From positions 1 to 33,554 of the forward strand of contig CASEWE010000017.1 of the NCBI GenBank assembly GCA_949291555.1: a stretch of 33,554 nucleotides of DNA, in the 5' to 3' direction. Of the stretch, positions 31,128-33,554 are shown piece by piece. Under the pieces are notes generated by a model. That model saw only the letters and a list, made by a program, of their open reading frames with translations, ran no database searches and was not told the origin of the DNA. Position 1 is the first letter of the stretch. Every line of letters begins with the position of its first letter. A program made the translations under genes and the position numbers. This DNA is from an uncultured Bacteroidales bacterium. Lineage in GTDB: Bacteria > Bacteroidota > Bacteroidia > Bacteroidales > P3.

Positions 31128-33554
31128 GAGCATAAGGCCGGAACCATCGAAAGATTGACGAATAAAGGGGCGCCCTCGCTCGAAGGGTAGAACTCCACGC
31201 GAACCCCCAGCGCCTCGCCCAACTTTCGTAGACCCTCGGCCCCGGATTCACCGCGCCCGCTCCCTTTGCGGAATCGGATTGCGTTCTCCGCTTCGTCCTG
31301 CGAAGCGATGTATTCGTCCACGGTTTCTGCGGCCGGTTCGCCGTTTTCATCAAAGGCGCTTTTGTATTTACGAGCCGATTGCTGTATTCCTTCGATGTCT
31401 TTTCGTACCTTTGCCATGTCGGAGTCGTTTCGGACGTTAAGCCCCGGGGTTTCTTTGGAAGCATCTAAGGCATCCGACTTTATAAATTGGAAGTTTGTTA
31501 CCAGAAACTCCTTGTTTTTTCCCTTTTCTATAGTACCGACAACCGACACCCCATTAATTCTTTTGCGTATTTCAATGGCCCGGTTACCTTGCCTGTCATT
31601 TTCGGAGGGTTTTAGTTCCATTGTGTCGAAGTTGTTGACCAAGTAAGGTATTACGGCAATATCTTCCGGGGTTAAGTTGCGCTGCCCCCTTGATTCCTCG
31701 TTCTGCCCATGCTTATTCTTGATATGCCTTATGGCATCATCGGTGATTATAAACTGCTTGATGTCTGTGCCGAGCAACTCGTCAAAGCGTGTTTTTGCCC
31801 TGTCTGATAAGCTTATAACCACCTTGTCCTTGGAATTTTTGTCGTTCCATGCAATCCTGGCGCGATTGAGAAGATTTGCCAATCCCCAATCGCCATACTT
31901 TTTCTTGAAACCTGCCGTGCGCACCTGCACCCACTGCTTCGGCGTGAGGCTCGTCGGCTTCCCGTTCGGCGCTTTCATCCACGTGCCGTTGGCTTTCGCC
32001 TTCTCTTCGATGGCGCGCTCCTCCGCTGTGGTGGCAATACGGAATCGGATGTTCCCGTTCCCCGGAGAGGAAACTCCCGGGTCGGTTTCCTGTTGCCCGA
32101 ATATCTCTTCCAGTCTGCCTTCTATCTCTTTCCTCCGGGCTTCCTTGCGTCCCTCCTCTTCCACGAGGTTCTTGTACTCGTCCATCCCCTGTATCTCGGC
32201 TTCCATCTCCCGTATCCGCCGCACGGACAAATCCCTGTACTCGTCTATCACGGCTTTGGATGCCGCGTTGATTCGCGCCCTCTCCGCCTCCTCCATGCCG
32301 AAGTCCGCAATCCCTATCTCGTCCAGCCTGCGGCTTATTTCGGCTTTTTCCCCGTCCGTGAGGAAGTCCATGCCGTATCCGCGCTCCTTTCTCATGGCAG
32401 ACATCCTCTCTTCAAGGAAGAGGTCTGCGTTGTTATCGGGCGATGCCATGTCGAGGCCGTTGTATTCCTTGGACAGCGCATCCACTTCCTTCTTGTTGTC
32501 GAGGTAGGTCTGCGCCGAAGCCTCGTCCGTCCATCCGTAGAACGGTGTCCTGTTGCCGTACTTGCTCGTGTGATGCCATTCGCTGCCGTCGATGAACCCC
32601 GTCCTGACCAAGGCTTTCAGCGCATGTTCCGACACATGGTACTCCTTCTTGAAGTCCGTCTTCGGGAAACGCCCTTCCTCCCGCGCCTCCGCGGCGCGCC
32701 GGCTCATCGAATAGCCCACGTAGCCCCGATTGCCCCCGTAAAAGCCCCGGCGGAACAAGACTTCCCCCGAGGTTCCCGCCTCCGGAAGCTTGGGATTCTC
32801 AAAGGTTTCCACTATATTTGCCGCATCGGAAAGCCTCGGATTGCTTGTAGCGTCCGCAATTGGAGCGGAGGAGCTTAAGTAGTTCGAGGCTTTCGCCTTA
32901 TCCGTCCATAGAAGCTTCCCTTTGTTTATCCAGTTAATAATCCCCTCTCCTGCTTTCCCGTACAGGGATGTAACCAGATTCAAGTCCTGGACTTCCCCTT
33001 TGACAACGTCCAATGTTACAAGGGTCTTGTTCCCGTCTATGTCAAGTTCTGTCAAGATAGCGAATCCGTTGTCGTAGCTTCCCCGGAAAACCGCGATGGG
33101 ATTCTGCATGTACATCGGCAAATCCTTGACATCGGAAAGCGAATATCCATGTTCCTTGGATTTCTTGACGAGCTTGTTCCCATACAAGGCTATGCCCCTG
33201 TCCGGGATTCCCGCCGAGAGCAATGCATCGGATGGATTGCCCAAATCCAGAATCACCTCGTCCGCGTTCGCCTCCGTCAATTTCCCCAGTTCCTCGTTGA
33301 ACCGTGCGTTCACCTCGTCCAAGGTTCCGGCACTTCGCCTGCCCATGAAGCTGAGCGGGTTCACCCCCTCCAAGAGGTCGGAAAGCACCCGGTCGGCCAC
33401 CTCCTCCGCGCTCGTGTACCGGATGTGCAGGAAGTCCGCCACCGCGTGCCAGAACCGCCGCAACGCCTCCCGCACACGGCCCATCGCCTCCAGCGCAAGA
33501 CGATGCCCCGCGAACCGGCCGCCCGCTTCCTCCAGCTTCCGCATCTTAGCCAGC
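30911..33554 (-). CDS. Polyvalent mobile-element protein (MuF-C, WHH segment, PBECR-like nuclease), truncated
   Basis: The minus-strand frame is open to the window edge, so the N-terminus is missing; about 880 residues are visible. Counting from Met at 33544: helical segment with IRYTSAEEVADRVLSDLLEG (41-60); MuF-C-like domain about 95-235 (DEVILDLGNPSDALLSAGIP, then NPIAVFRGSYDNG); a segment with WHHTSKYGNRTPFYGW (323-338); a charged coiled coil about 360-485; the MKAPNGKPTSLTPKQWVQVR phrase (523-542); and a PBECR-like (Barnase/EndoU/ColicinE5/RelE) domain about 573-715 with HIKNKHG (607-613). Such large multi-enzyme proteins are carried by Bacteroides phages and conjugative elements and may act on entry into a new host. 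Family-like sequence ends near residue 795 (31160); the remaining codons to 30911 run antisense through higA and are probably not native. Confidence 0.75.
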   Translation of the reverse strand, partial: LAKMRKLEEAGGRFAGHRLALEAMGRVREALRRFWHAVADFLHIRYTSAEEVADRVLSDLLEGVNPLSFMGRRSAGTLDEVNARFNEELGKLTEANADEVILDLGNPSDALLSAGIPDRGIALYGNKLVKKSKEHGYSLSDVKDLPMYMQNPIAVFRGSYDNGFAILTELDIDGNKTLVTLDVVKGEVQDLNLVTSLYGKAGEGIINWINKGKLLWTDKAKASNYLSSSAPIADATSNPRLSDAANIVETFENPKLPEAGTSGEVLFRRGFYGGNRGYVGYSMSRRAAEAREEGRFPKTDFKKEYHVSEHALKALVRTGFIDGSEWHHTSKYGNRTPFYGWTDEASAQTYLDNKKEVDALSKEYNGLDMASPDNNADLFLEERMSAMRKERGYGMDFLTDGEKAEISRRLDEIGIADFGMEEAERARINAASKAVIDEYRDLSVRRIREMEAEIQGMDEYKNLVEEEGRKEARRKEIEGRLEEIFGQQETDPGVSSPGNGNIRFRIATTAEERAIEEKAKANGTWMKAPNGKPTSLTPKQWVQVRTAGFKKKYGDWGLANLLNRARIAWNDKNSKDKVVISLSDRAKTRFDELLGTDIKQFIITDDAIRHIKNKHGQNEESRGQRNLTPEDIAVIPYLVNNFDTMELKPSENDRQGNRAIEIRKRINGVSVVGTIEKGKNKEFLVTNFQFIKSDALDASKETPGLNVRNDSDMAKVRKDIEGIQQSARKYKSAFDENGEPAAETVDEYIASQDEAENAIRFRKGSGRGESGAEGLRKLGEALGVRVEFYPSSEGAPLFVNLSMVPALCSYHKATFPPFPKSREAEPNPKALKTLLMVGSVIMHLPLSSLDICDFFTPTFSPNSSCVRFCLSLSALMASPM
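31116..31138 (+). other. Hairpin around higA stop codon
   Basis: Perfect 8-bp stem GCCTTATG (31116-31123) / CATAAGGC (31131-31138) with a 7-base loop that contains the stop codon. No T-run; a weak terminator or mRNA-stability element is possible. Confidence 0.45.

Noticed and set aside
30911..31160. The last 80 or so codons of the polyvalent protein frame as genuine C-terminus
   Set aside because: They are the exact antisense of higA, which is a convincing gene; the continuation is a chance open frame after the insertion point.

Overview
The window reads as part of a chromosome of a GC-rich member of the Bacteroidota, most likely order Bacteroidales. This is inferred from three things. Several upstream regions carry the Bacteroidota promoter form (TTTG, a 19-21 base spacer, TAnnTTTG), best at 26359-26390. 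Starts lack strong Shine-Dalgarno sites. The families present (SIMPL/DUF541, GT90, a double META/HslJ domain, a SagB-type nitroreductase lipoprotein, rubredoxin with formate-tetrahydrofolate ligase) suit an anaerobic gut-type bacterium. A genus cannot be named from the sequence alone.

Layout. 1-6065: the 3' part of a UvrA-like ATPase, a GNAT acetyltransferase and a deoxyinosine-type glycosylase, then a more AT-rich patch with two decayed genes: an unrecognised multi-frameshifted one and a DUF262/DUF1524 (GmrSD-like) restriction gene with one +1 frameshift. 6349-16312: housekeeping and envelope genes, namely coaD, a GT2 glycosyltransferase with membrane and Rossmann-like tail, a GT39-like membrane protein, fhs, rubredoxin, a META-domain protein, a lipoprotein thioredoxin followed by a Cys-rich MarR regulator with palindromes over the promoter, and a GT90 glycosyltransferase. 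16769-16853: tRNA-Ser(UGA). 17023-20953: a DUF3298 protein, a second UDG-superfamily protein and a CBS/DRTGG family II pyrophosphatase.

20950-26390 is the most interesting block, an apparent six-gene minus-strand operon behind a well-formed promoter. It encodes a polyferredoxin that looks like NapH fused to a NapG-like domain with a twin-arginine motif in the middle of the chain; a Tat-signal lipoprotein aldo/keto reductase with two [4Fe-4S] motifs; a DUF1893 protein; an ECF S-like membrane protein; TatA; and TatC. The arrangement suggests an exported, ferredoxin-fed reductase made together with the Tat export machinery that it needs.

26549-29503: a DMT transporter, a SIMPL protein and a nitroreductase lipoprotein, with a perfect 32-bp GC-rich palindrome between the last two. 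29878-33554: mobile-element material. A large polyvalent protein (MuF-C-like domain, a WHH-containing segment and a PBECR-like nuclease domain) runs off the right edge; its gene appears interrupted by a HigBA toxin-antitoxin module, with a frameshifted possible remnant on the other side. Short tandem repeats of 16, 18 and about 66-67 bp occur in several intergenic regions and overrun two stop codons.
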